Part shown: positions 14,101 to 26,800 of the stretch, piece after piece
Layout: every line of letters begins with the position of its first letter
How positions within the stretch are numbered: position 1 is the first letter of the stretch
Assembly (NCBI RefSeq): GCF_018320785.1
Contig: NC_054873.1
Span: 25,448,196 to 25,512,195 of the forward strand
DNA: 64,000 bases
Direction of reading: 5' to 3'
Origin: Cheilinus undulatus
Lineage: Eukaryota > Chordata > Actinopteri > Labriformes > Labridae
The notes under the pieces: model-generated
Databases searched by the model: none
What the model saw: only the letters and a program-made list of their open reading frames with translations
What the model was told of the DNA's origin: nothing
Position numbers and translations under genes: made by a program

Positions 14101-17100
14101 AAAGACTCATGTTTGTCCAAGCAGAAAAAGAAGTCTCACAAGTTTCAGCGCTGAGCTCAGCATCATCAGTGCTTTATTAGCATGAAGCCATGTGAGAAAA
14201 TGCTGCAATTTTAAAATGAATCTAAAGACGATCCCCTGGCTTTTGGAAACAGCTTCAAGTGGATTTAGTTTATTTACCTCAGAACCCCCAGATACAACTG
14301 TGTCTGCATCAGCCTTATATCTGTTATCATTATTGTTAGTGTCAAAGTGAATCTAAGAGCTGCTCAACTTCCATCGCTCTCTAAAAGCTATTGAAATATT
14401 CAGTCTTCTATCATACAAGGTCGTTAACGATCATTCTACACCCATTGTTAGCATTTTTTCTAACAATGTGGCCATTAGGACCTAAATAAGTCCAAGATGG
14501 ATTTAAAGTCAAGAAAGCAAAGAAGTATCTTATTGATTTTTGTGTCTCTGTATGTTTTGGTCCCTCATTTTGCTCTCATCGGAGTGAAACTTTGAAAGAA
14601 TCGTCCACGGTTCAAGAAAAATATCTGCGAAATTACATTGCAAGCTTGCATTGACTTGCAACAGGTTCAAAAAATGAATATTGCATGTGAATTATTTGCA
14701 CAAAAGAATAATAAGGTGTGCAAGGGCCCTGTGGAGATATGGGAATTCCATCGGTTGCTGCCCCACGCCAACTACCGCCACAAAAATATGTTACTCTATT
14801 GGTGCAGCAATCAGCATAATGTTCTCTGCATCTTCCCCACACTATGATCCTATGACTCAAGCACAGTAGGCAGAATCTGGACTCATTGCTAAACATAACA
14901 AGTGCTTATCAGGCACCTGATTGTCAGCATCTGGGGGTTCAAGAAGTTCAAAACAACAGTCAGTAGCAGCAGCAGAATAAGCTGTTTGGCATTAGCAGAG
15001 AAGATTTGGAAAATCTTTTATGGGGCAACCCACATACTCAGCTGTGCTGCTCATCCCACAAATGCATGGTCATTACGAATGCGGCACCATTTAAAAGGGA
15101 AGTAAACAGGCTTTCTGACAGTATAAGATTTAACGTTACAATGAAGAAATATGGGGGGGGGGGGTGCTTATAAATGGGATTGATTGTTGAACACTAAAGA
15201 TTGCTCTGTAAAAAATGGTGTGTTACTTTTAACAGACGTTACAATTTTTGTTCAATCTCAGATTTTTTTTGTGTCTGCATTTACACTCTTCAATTAGTCT
15301 AAAATAATATTATATCATGAATATATGTTTATCAGGCATTAAACAGAAACACATTTAGCAATGGCGCCATATGGATGAGCATTTCATAGCAGATATAATA
15401 GCATTTCCCCTGCATTAAAATGAAAAGACATTTATATACAGTTTCTGCCACCTAGATAGGAAGAGATATAGTCATTCAAAAACACTTAAAGCACTGCACA
15501 AAGCATCATCCTTAAAATCAACGATGACCTGCTTAAAAAGTAGGGGAATTACCAAGTTTGACTGCACTGATATTTATTATGCGATCTTTTCTGTTATGCA
15601 GCTGAGTTAAAACAAAAACATGTAATACATCCGGCCTGGATCTGACTAAGAACCCAGCTAAGTAGATGATAAAGGCTGTCTCTGCTGGTGGAGTGCCCCA
15701 TCCTCCCTCTTTTCATAATCCCAGCTCCTGTCGACAGATGGAACAATGTTCTTTTATGTGACAGCATTATCCAAACCATGTAAGGGCCACCAAAGCAAAT
15801 TACAACCATGACACAGCAGAAGGCTCCTTTTTACCTATTTTTGTCTTTGTTAATTTTGGTTAAACTTAGAGGAGAATATGTAGAGGAAAAAGTCTCTGTC
15901 ATTGCACCACTTTGAAAAAGAAAGTGAAATTCAGCAGCTTTTATGTAGCCAAACTGAACTGATGTAAGCACAGAGGTACCATCACACCCTAAGAGGTTTT
16001 ATAATGGGGTGCAATTATGAGTGTGTGCGTGCATGATGTTATGTGCGATCTTTTTCCACCCAGATAATGCTTACTCTAATAATTTTTACAAGAAGTGGAC
16101 CAGGGCTAAAATGAGCTGGGAATTATAAAAAGCCTGCTCATGGTTAAATAATGAGCGCATCACTAAAGGTTCCTCTTTGTTTTCTTTGATTGCTGTGAAA
16201 GCAAATATCCTACGTCCCCAGCTAAGAGTCAGAGATAGGGCCTTGGTCATATCTTTTAAGATAAAGGGAGTGAAAATGCAGAGAGAAAGGAATGAAACTA
16301 GAGGAAATACTGAGATTAAAAAGAGAGAGGAAACAGGAAGATATGGTGTGCATGCTGGAGGCAGTCTCTATCAAAAACTCTATTAAAACAGTGCCATGCC
16401 ACTGTGCTGCATCAGAATACATTAGAGTACATTAGAATACATTAGAGGATTTAAAAGTAAGAGTTGTGCTATTAATGCATCTGGACAGCAAAAGCCTCCA
16501 TAATAATATAGGCGCTATACACACTCTTACCCCCACACATCCCAGTTATAAACACTGCCTGCTGGAGTGACGTCATGGAGAAAGAGAAATGAGCATCTGT
16601 CAAATCACATCTTTCAAGGTCCCTCAGAGGCTTACAGTATTGCACAGCCAGGGGAGATACAATCACACACTGAGGCTAAGTGTAGAAAAAGCACGGCAGG
16701 TTAGGTTAGAGGCAGATCTCATGACGTCTCCGGGGAGCTTTGTGTGTGCTTGGATGCATCAGGACGGTTAGCGTGCAGAGGTGCTGCAGGTTTTGCAGCC
16801 ACCAGGCTCACACACAGGGCTCCAAGGGATGATGATAATGAGCATGGGCTGTGTCACACACGGCTCCTCTACATCTCATCATCATCTCAGGTGGCCGTCC
16901 TCCGCCGCATGCTGCTGCTACTGCTGCTATACTGCTGTGCCATTAGCCCATCCAATCAGGGCCATGTGGGTGTGAATGATCAGTCACCAGATCAGAGAGA
17001 AGAGAGCGGGGATCCAGACAGACAGATGGTGATATTGCTAAAGTAGAGTCAGAAATGAGATAGGGAGGGATGGGACAAGAAATAATTGTGGAGGGGTGAT

Positions 17101-20100
17101 TAGAGAAGATGAGGCCTTCCAGCAGATGGATAAATAACGAGCAGAGATGCATACAGATGTAAACAACCCATGAAAGAGAGGGGGAGGTAGACAAGGCTTG
17201 ATTTTAAACACAGAGTACAGTGGACTCATGTAAAATAGTGATCACAACAGAATCAGACTCAGATTTACACACAGTGTCTCACGCCAACTCAAACAAGTGA
17301 AAGGTCATGAATCCACTCACTTCCCCCCCACACACACAGAAATATGAACAAATGCATATGACAAATAGACACGCTTCCTACGCAGGAACAGACGGCTCGA
17401 GTGGCTTCAGAAGATCTTAGATCAAAGTTAGATTTTTCTGGTTACTATGGTAGTGGAAGCTGTTAGCAACGTCATCACTGGGTTGCCATGGGTAATGTTT
17501 ATGGAGGCAATATCATCTCAACCCCCTAACCCATTATGCCCCCCCACCCCCATTCTCTGTGTTTCTGAATATGTGAGTTTCCCTTGAGGCTGTAAGATCT
17601 TTATATTTGTTACGGAGCGTTTAACCCCACAGTATAACCACAGTCTCCTTCTGTCATGAATACACAAACTCACACACACACAATAACAAGTATGATCAAA
17701 ACCAGCAGCAAGAACATGACTCAGTCAGCGGACACACATGTACAGATAATATATGTACTAGAAGGTTTCCATTGGCCAGATGAAAGAAGTACTCTCCATG
17801 TGTGCCTTTATCCAAACAGTTTGTACACAAAATCTACTATAGTTTAAAACTGATTCAGAAAACCTCCAAAATCCTGAATGTACAAGTGTTGTGGTTTACT
17901 ACCAGCACTTTTATTTACTCGATTTCCTGTGATAATGAGTCATTTTTGGTTGTTTTCTTGCAATCTTGACTTATTTATCCCAAGATGCTGGTTTTCCCTT
18001 GATAATGAGTTAATTTCAGTTGTTTTTTATCTCATTATCCTGGGATAAAAGAAGGAGTTTTTTCTATTTCAATAGATTCATCTCATTATCTTGAGATAAC
18101 AAAGCTTGTTTACTCGTGATAACATGGAAAACAAAACAACAGACCAGCCACTGTGATTGGCCCAACTATGACATGTACCGCTGTCATTGCTCACACCAAT
18201 GAAGCAAGTTAGGCCTGTTTCTATAGAGCTTTTCAGAAATGCACTCATAAAATTTCAGGGTAACCTTTGCAGAAAATTACCTGACACGGTTGTTTGCATT
18301 TGTCCCTCACAGCAGGAAGTTTTCCTGCAGTTTCCCTGTCACGCAAGAGGGAGGTTGGGGTAAATAGGGGCATAGCAATCCAAATCTTCGCCAAAAGAAC
18401 AACCAGGCTTCATAAAGGTTCTTAAAGACATTTCGCCTCTCCTCCAAAAGGCTCCGTCAGTTCTAACGTGACTGGGGCCAAAGTTGGAATATAAAGCCTA
18501 AATTGACCATCCACATGTTAATGAACTTGGTGGTCACCTGAGTGTGGCTCACAGCTGAATCACCTGGGTCACTTGGGAGTCGTCAGCAGAGTCGTTGACC
18601 TGGCTTTACCTGAAGGCATGGACAAATTATGGGTCAAATCTGTGCTGTTTGTGTCACTCATAAATATATAGCTCACTTTGAAAACTGAAGAAATTTACAG
18701 TGTTAAACAGACTTACGTTTGTTTTGTGATTTGCCTCTCTAAGGATACCAGATTTAAAAAGTTGAGATCTCAAGAAAACAACCTCAAATGACAACAGCTC
18801 ATGCGTGATTTGTCTGTTCAGGGCTTCCTGACCGCTTCTCACTCAGTCAAATAAACACTCCAATGCCTGCTGGAAGAAGGCAAAAGAACCACATCATCTG
18901 CAAAAAGCAAAGATGACATTCTGACGTCCCCCAACCAAGAAACCTCCTCCCCCTGACTATGCCTCGAGATCCTGTCCATGAAAATCACAAACAAAATCAC
19001 AGATAGGGCAGCCAACACGCACTGGGAGCGTGTCTACCTCTGTGCTTCGGATGCAAACACAGCTCTCACTTTGGTTATACAGGGATCTAATGGCTCACAA
19101 GCCTTCTCCAAGACCACAAAACAAACGTAGATTGGATGAGCAAACTCCAGTGCTCCCCAAGAAATCTTGCAAGAGTAAAGAGCTGGTCCACTGTCCCATG
19201 GCTAGGATAGTATCTGCATTGTTCCTCCTGTATCTGAGGTTCAACAGTCGGCCTGAGTCTCCTTACCGGCACTCTAGAGTAACCTTTCCCTGGGGGGCTG
19301 AGTAGTGTGATACCTTGATAATTCAAGCACACCCTCTGGTCCCCCTTTTTAAAAATGAGAACTACCGCCCTGACTGCCATTCCATAGCCATGACATCCCT
19401 TCAGTGTCCAGGGCCTTCAGCATCTATGCATGGCACCTTGCCATTGAGGGGCTTATTGACCACCTCAGTAACCTCAGACATTGGATGAGGGTCAGCACCT
19501 CCAAGACCAATGCCATGGTTCTCTGCTGGAAAACAGTGGGTTGCTCCCTCCCTATGAGGATTGAGTCCTTGCCTTAAGTGAAGGAGTTTAAGTATCTAGG
19601 TGTCTTGTTGAAGAATGGGGGTAGAATGGCTTGTGAGATTGACAGCCAGATTAGTGCAGAGTCAGCAGTACTGCAGACATCATGGACCATTATGGTAAAA
19701 AGGGAGCTGAGCCGGAAGGCAAAGCTCTCAATTTATTGGTTAAACTTCATCCCAACCCTCACGTTTGGTCATGAGCTCAGAGCAATGACCGAAGGAATGA
19801 GATCCCGAGTTCAAGCAGTTGAAATGAGATTCCTCAGGAGGGTGTCTGGGTTCAGTAGTATACCTCCCTCCCTCCTTGTGGAGGTCTTCCAGGCACACCC
19901 AACTGGGAGGAGACCCTGGGGTAGACCCAAGATCGCTGGAGGGATTATATATCTCATCTGGCCTGCTGTTAAAAGAAAATGGATGGATGGATGGATGGAG
20001 GGATGGATGGATGGATGGATGGATGGATGGATGGATGGATGGGCCTCCATAATTTACAACCACTCTCCTTTAATTTCTTCTTTAGAGGTAATTTCTAAAA

Positions 20101-20816
20101 ATTCCCTTTCCGCCTATTTCAATCTCATGACAGTCAACCACAACCTAACTACAACCTGACGAGCTGCTGCCGACTGGTTGGATGGATTTTTGCCATGTTT
20201 GATATTTTGGCCATACGACTGCACACACTCCCACACAAAGAGCAGAACTACAAGCAGAATCCTCAACTTTGGGGCATTTTTTCCCTTTGTTAATTGTCAG
20301 ACGTCTCAAATCACAATGAAAACAGGAATGACTTTCTAATGCCCCCAAATAAAGGAAATAAACGAGCAGCAAACACGTTTCCAGCTGACACGGATGGTGA
20401 GTGTTTTTTGTCTGTGATAGAGGAAGAGAGAGGGTAGATACTCCAACTGCAGTATGTGAGATTTCTTTAAAGTAAACTCCACAGATTTCTGTCACAGCTT
20501 GTCCTGACTTCCCTTACAGTGGGAGGACTCAAGTTGTGCACAACCATCAGACCATCTAGTGTGAGCACATATGGGGCTTTTACATTACATGGCGCGGCGC
20601 GGCTTGACTCGGCACGGCAGCTCAGCACAGCAGGGGGTTTGCTTTTCCACCACAGCTGAGCTACCCGTTTAAGGGTGCATCTACAGCTGATAACGCAGTA
20701 TTTTGAGCCCTCCTCGATCTCTCTACACTGTCTGACCTCAATAACTTTACATCGTTTATAAGCAAAAATCAAACTGTAGACCAACAGCGCTGCAAGCTGC
20801 TCTTTTTACTTTCTCT

Positions 20817-20848
<32 letters not shown>

Positions 20849-23800
20849 ATCCGCAATCAATAAACAAACAATAATTCACGCTTATCATCAAAAGGAGAGG
20901 ATTTTCCTGCATATAAGTTAAAGAACAGTCTCTTTATTATTGATTTGTGGGTTTCTAAAGAGCATAAAATGAACGCATTCATATTTTTGGATTGGGTAGT
21001 GAGAACGGCATGCTTTACTAGTGCCAGTTAATGAATTAAAGACGGACTCCATCATGGGCAAAATGTTTCGAACATCTCCAGCATTTTATTTTTTTATTTT
21101 TTAAAAGTCTAGAATTGTCTATAAGAAGGGGACAGGATCAAACTTTGGTTATTAGTAGGTGCAGAAAAAGGTGTATTCCTGGATCTGGGCCTGGTCCTTC
21201 CTGATTTCACTCGTAAGTGTGCCATAAGTGTGCCATGTGCAACTATCCGACTGCAGTATGAGCACAAAAAATCTCAAATTTTGGTCCTGTGTCATAAATA
21301 TTTAAGTCATACAGTGAATGCTGACACCTTTGTAACAGAGTTATGGACAGCTGGAGCAGAGGCAGGGATTAAACATATCTCCCCATCTCCATGTGGGTTG
21401 AATATTGATCATGGAGGGGTTATCAGTAACAAAGGGGGTAAATCACCCCAGAAAATCAGACCCTGCGAAGCGCTTTGACGTCAGCGCAGCGCTCTTGAAG
21501 GTGGGGTTGGCCTGCTTTGGCCCTGCTCATGAGTAAGGCAATTTGAGCACGGCTCGGCGCAGCCAAACTGGTGATGGAAATGTAAATCAGCATGGCTTTG
21601 TTTGGCTCGGCGCAGCCAAAAACCCATAGTGGAAAAGCCCCCATAGGTTGTCAATGATGGTCGTGTGTCATAACCAATTCAGCTGCACAGTATGAGCTGA
21701 CTTTCCACCACAGCTATCTTAGAGTCAGCTTGAAATCATACAGAATGCTTTGGCTTTATCGTGGTTACCATAATGACTTTATTATGATTAGAATGATTTC
21801 ATCTGAAAACAGTAATCTTTTATTTCATTTTGGCTGTTTGTCTACATGACAACTGCATTTCTGAGTGCCTGAAAACAAATGGATCTGAAAATGGGCTTTA
21901 GACTGAAAACTAAAAAATGCCACCACTCTCGTTGTCATGTAAATTGACAATATGGAGTTACCTCTGAAAACAGAGACTTAAGATTAATCCTAATTCATGC
22001 CTTGGCCCACTACTTAGCCTACCCCAACATTTTGCACATTCATGCTTGGGGGCAAGTACAAGATTTTTGATGGAAGGGGGAAGTGCTGAGGCTGCATGGC
22101 CCTTCAAACAGAAATTTTCTGGAGGCACACTTTGAATCAAGTGGCATGGGAAATCTCCCAGAACTTTGGGAATCATCAGCAAGAATTAAAAATTACAACA
22201 ACTATCTGTAGTCATAATTAAAGTTGTTTTAATGCATTATTTTGTTTTCGAACTGTCATCACATCTGTTTGTTATGTTGTCGACAACTTCTGACAGCGTA
22301 TCAGGAGCTTGAAGGGTTGTTCCATTTCATAGGGGAAGATTTCACAAGCACTTCTAGTAACCCTCTTCCTGGGCCAAGGAGTGGGGGTAAAACTTAGCAG
22401 TAGGACTGAGCCCAAGACACATGCACATTACAATCCCAGTCAAGAGCCATGTGCCAGTAGGTGGACTACAACAAGTTCTGCAGTTGTGTTTGTACTGTAA
22501 GCATGCATGTTGTCTATATTACAAAGCCACACCGTTATCTACTGGCCTGGCATGTATACTACAGTATTTGCAGCTGCTTTTGCAGATCCATGTGCACAGA
22601 ACTTGCTGTAAAAATATTGTCAGCTAAACCCCAATTTTTTAAAACTGAAACTAAAAACAACTCCATTTTCAGTGGATTGTTGTCGTGTAAGACTGGCCTT
22701 ATTTTGCCTCATACATTATTCTTATCAAGCCCCTTATTTCTCAGATGCTTCTGATTATATTTCCACTTCCCAAAAAGTTTTTGTTCCATCCTTTAAAATA
22801 AGCACTTAATCACTTTTTTCTATATTGAGCCAAATCACACATCTAAGATGATCCCATGATCCCATATTTGTGAGAAGTCATCTACCCCACTGAAAATGTC
22901 AATGAAAATAAATGTTTTGAGAGTGACTTCTGCTTGTTTAAAATTATTTCAAACAGCTGAATAATGTTTTATTTTTTCTTTTTTGATTGTAGAAGCTAGA
23001 GCAGAAAAAATATCCATGTTTAATAAATTAAACATGGAAGTTCTGTTTCAGTGAGTGTTTATAAGGATGCAATAGTAGTCAAACATTAAGAGATCCTGGT
23101 TTTCAGGTTCTTTAAACAACAAAATGCAAAAGGCAAGCAGAAACAAGACCACACTTAGGGAGCAAAACCTGCAGAGCAATACATGAAAACAACAGTATCT
23201 GTGATTTACCCAGATGAGCCTGTGGTGTCTGCCTCTGGATGCTCTGGGGCGGGGCAGCAGAACTGATGCAGCACGGTCTCGCTCCTGTAGGAGGGCAGAC
23301 AAAGAGAGGAGAGGTAAGCATAGGGGGGAGGCAGAAGGAGAGGAGGACTGAAGTGGAAGGACAGCATGTCATTCAGTTGTTCTTGGCTGCTGCTGGTCTT
23401 GTCCGCCTTATTACCATATTCCTCCTTATGCTCATTCTTAGTCCAGCATCCCAGAAGATCCTGAAGAGCCTCTCATTAGACCCTTCTGGATTATTTCCAG
23501 AGCTTCTGTTTACAATTTGGCACTGATCCCGGGATAAATACCCTATGTAGGTCAACACAGGGCTGAGAACGCTTAGACGGAGTAAGTGTGAGTATTTAGA
23601 TGTTTGTGTGTCCGGATGTTTATGCCTCCTACCCTCAGATTCATCAGATTTGTGGTGATTTAGCAGAATTCCCAAACTCAATCTGGACAGATGGTTACTC
23701 AAGCACTGTTTCCTGCTCTTTCTCCTCTTAAGTTCGCCATAGTCATTTCTCTCTCATACATTTTACATTTACATTCATATTTTAGGCGGTTTGCTGCTTT

Positions 23801-26800
23801 TCCTATCTAGAGCAATTTAGGCAGAAAAGAACAAAGAAAAGAAAAACAAAAAGCTGTATCATGCTTTAGTTGGTGTATAGATCGGTCTTTTAGACCCTCT
23901 GGACGCAGGACACCTACTTTTACATGAGACAAAGAAATTAGTATGAATTTGACTTTGAAAAAACACTTTCACATTTTCTTTAACAGACGTGGGCGTAGGT
24001 CAGCCCAGGTCCTTCAACAATGAGCCAAGAGCATTCAGTTGACAGTAAATTTCTTGGCTACGCTACAGTTAGTCTTCCGACTCAGGCTCAGCATATTGCT
24101 CGTGACAAAGACCCACAGTGACAGGCAGTCAGAGTCAGAGCAAGACTCGGCATGACAGTCCGAGCTATAAAAAGATACCTTTTCACAGCAACTTCCACAG
24201 ACTTTAAACGACAATGATTCTCTTTTTTTAAAAGCATCTCTGATCCACACTTCCCACTGTCGGTTTCTATGAATAATACTACTCAATCTGATATGACACT
24301 CACCCCCCTCTCTCGCTCTCACACAAACATATGGTACATACCGTCATATTTCATGTACAGTCAGATTTAATAACCTAATTTACATTCTTTTTGTCACTAG
24401 AGGTGTAATTGGTTTTCTGTTACACCTCCCCCAGGTTTAACAATCTCTTCACCCATTATGTTACAATAAAAGTGATATTTTCAGCATCCTATTATTCTGT
24501 TGTTACCTCCCCAGTGATTTAAATACTTAGACACCAGAGCAGAGGACAATACAGCTGAAAACACAAACATGACTTATTCAATCATCATCCATCAGATACT
24601 TTTCAAGAATGTTTTAAATGTAAGCCCTTTTATGGGAATACATCAACAGACCATGAAAAGGCAAAAATAATGCCTTTTGCAGTCTCAAGTAATTTCACAA
24701 TTTTTTATATTGTCTTGTGTGCCATGAATGTATTTTTTCATTTGAGCTTGATTTGTTTTTATTTATTTTTTATGCTTTTACTATAAAAGACAGGATAGTG
24801 GATAGGGAATGACATAGGTCAGATTTGAACCCTGGCTTCCAGCCTCAGTAGCTTCAGCCTCTGTACATGGGTCTAACTGCTTAGCCACAGCGCCCCCATT
24901 CAAGCTTTTTCTTGCAGTGCACTCCTATTACCTCATCTCCTCTGTATAATATTCAGATCATCCATCACTCTTTGCAGTAGAAGTTCATCCTCTGTATGTT
25001 AAAGGTTTTGGGGGTCACCAGATCAATAAGGCTTAAATCACTCCTTGCCCCTATCACTTAGCCCTATCCCTATTTTCTGCATTCACATTTAAAGGTAGGA
25101 GATTTTTGTGGCTCACATTTGGAGATTTTCCAGAGGCACACCTTAAACTGAGAAATCACCCAAAATGCCTTATGATTCAACAGCAAGATGTTAGTAGTTC
25201 CATGTACATAAGTTCTGAATTCAATGCTGTTTGAATGCATTATGGCCCTTTTATGATCAAAACATATTTAAAAATTGTAGTAGAATGTAGAAATGAATGC
25301 TGACATAAAATCTGTCCGACTACTTTAAGGGTCATCTTATTTCATAAGGGGGAGATTTACCCATAAGTGCTTTAAGGGGCAAGTAGCATTCAAATATGAG
25401 GGGTAAGCATTAGGAATGGGAAAAAGCCAAAGGGTCTACTGCACCTGACTCAGAATCATCCAAGGTAAAAAGGTTTGATTCCTGTGCACTTTAAGCAATT
25501 TCACAGAAAAAAATGTTTCTTTCATGGACATTTGTTAGGCTGTAAAGTCAGAATCTAAATCAATCATATACTGATACCAAGGCCACAGGCTGTGACAGCT
25601 CTTTAAAAGACTCAAATGTCAAACACCTAAGAAATTTAGTACATCAATAATTGATGGAAAAGATTTATAGGAATAGTTTGGCCTTAAAGGTGATACACTT
25701 ACAGTTGCTTTAAGAAGTATTCAGCCCCCTGGATGTTTTTCCGTTTTATTGCTTTTATACATCAGTCATGGTCATTGACAAAAAGTTACACAAAAACCTC
25801 TTTAATGTCAAATTGAAAACCAATGTCTACAAAGTAATGCCAATCAAATACAAATATGTAGTCTAAAAGAAGTGACTGCATAAATACCAGCCCCCCAGTC
25901 AGTATTGAGTAGATGCACATTTGGCTGCAATCACAGCACTGAGTCTGTGTGGATGGATCTCAGTCAGGTGTGCACATCGAGACACTGCGATTTTACTCCT
26001 TTTTCCTTTGTAACGCTGTTCAAGCTCCATAAGGTTGCACAGAGATCTGGCATGCACAGCCCTTTTCAAGTCTATCACATATTTTCGGTTGGAGTGAGGT
26101 CAGGGCTTTGACTCAGCCATTCCAGAACATTCACCTTGATGTTTTTAAACAGTTTCTGTGTAGCTTTCGCTGTATGCCTCGGGTCATTGTCTTGCTGGAA
26201 AATAACCTTCTCCCAAGCCATAGACCTCTTGCAGACTGAATAAAATTGTCTGCCAGGATTTCCGGATGTTTTGCAGCATTCATTTTACGCTACCTTTACA
26301 AGCTATCCAGGGCTGGCTGACAAGAAGCATTCCCACAGCATGATGCTGCCACCACCATGCTTCACAGTGAGAATGGTGTGTGTGTGGTGATGTGTTTGGT
26401 GTCTGCGAAATATAGCATTTTGTCTGATGGCCATAAAGCACCATTTTGGTCTCATCAGACCAAAGAACTTTCTTCCACATGACCATGGAGTCTCCCACAT
26501 GCCTTTTGGAGAACTCTAGTCAAGATTTAATAAGTTTCCTTCAATAATGGCTTTCTCTTTGCCAATGTCTCATAAAGCTTTGACTGGTAAATACACTGGC
26601 AACAGTTGTTGTATGCAGAGTCTCTCCCATCTCATCTGCTGAACCTTGCACCTCCTTCATAGTCGTCAAAGGTGTCTTAGTGGCCTCTTTATTTAGTCTC
26701 CTTTTTGCACAATCTGATCTGATTTACACATGTGCCATATTCCTGATGGATTTAACTAAAATCTGGGGGATGTTCAGTGCCTTGGAAAAAATGTTGGATC

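Noticed and set aside
19578-20159. A 193-codon open frame that could look like a host gene
   Set aside because: The protein matches the C-terminal part of a fish LINE and ends in a GGAT repeat translation; it is a retrotransposon fragment.
24788-24897. Possible tRNA gene on the minus strand
   Set aside because: A and B box motifs are present but arms do not pair into a cloverleaf, and the same head occurs in dispersed copies, so it is a SINE.
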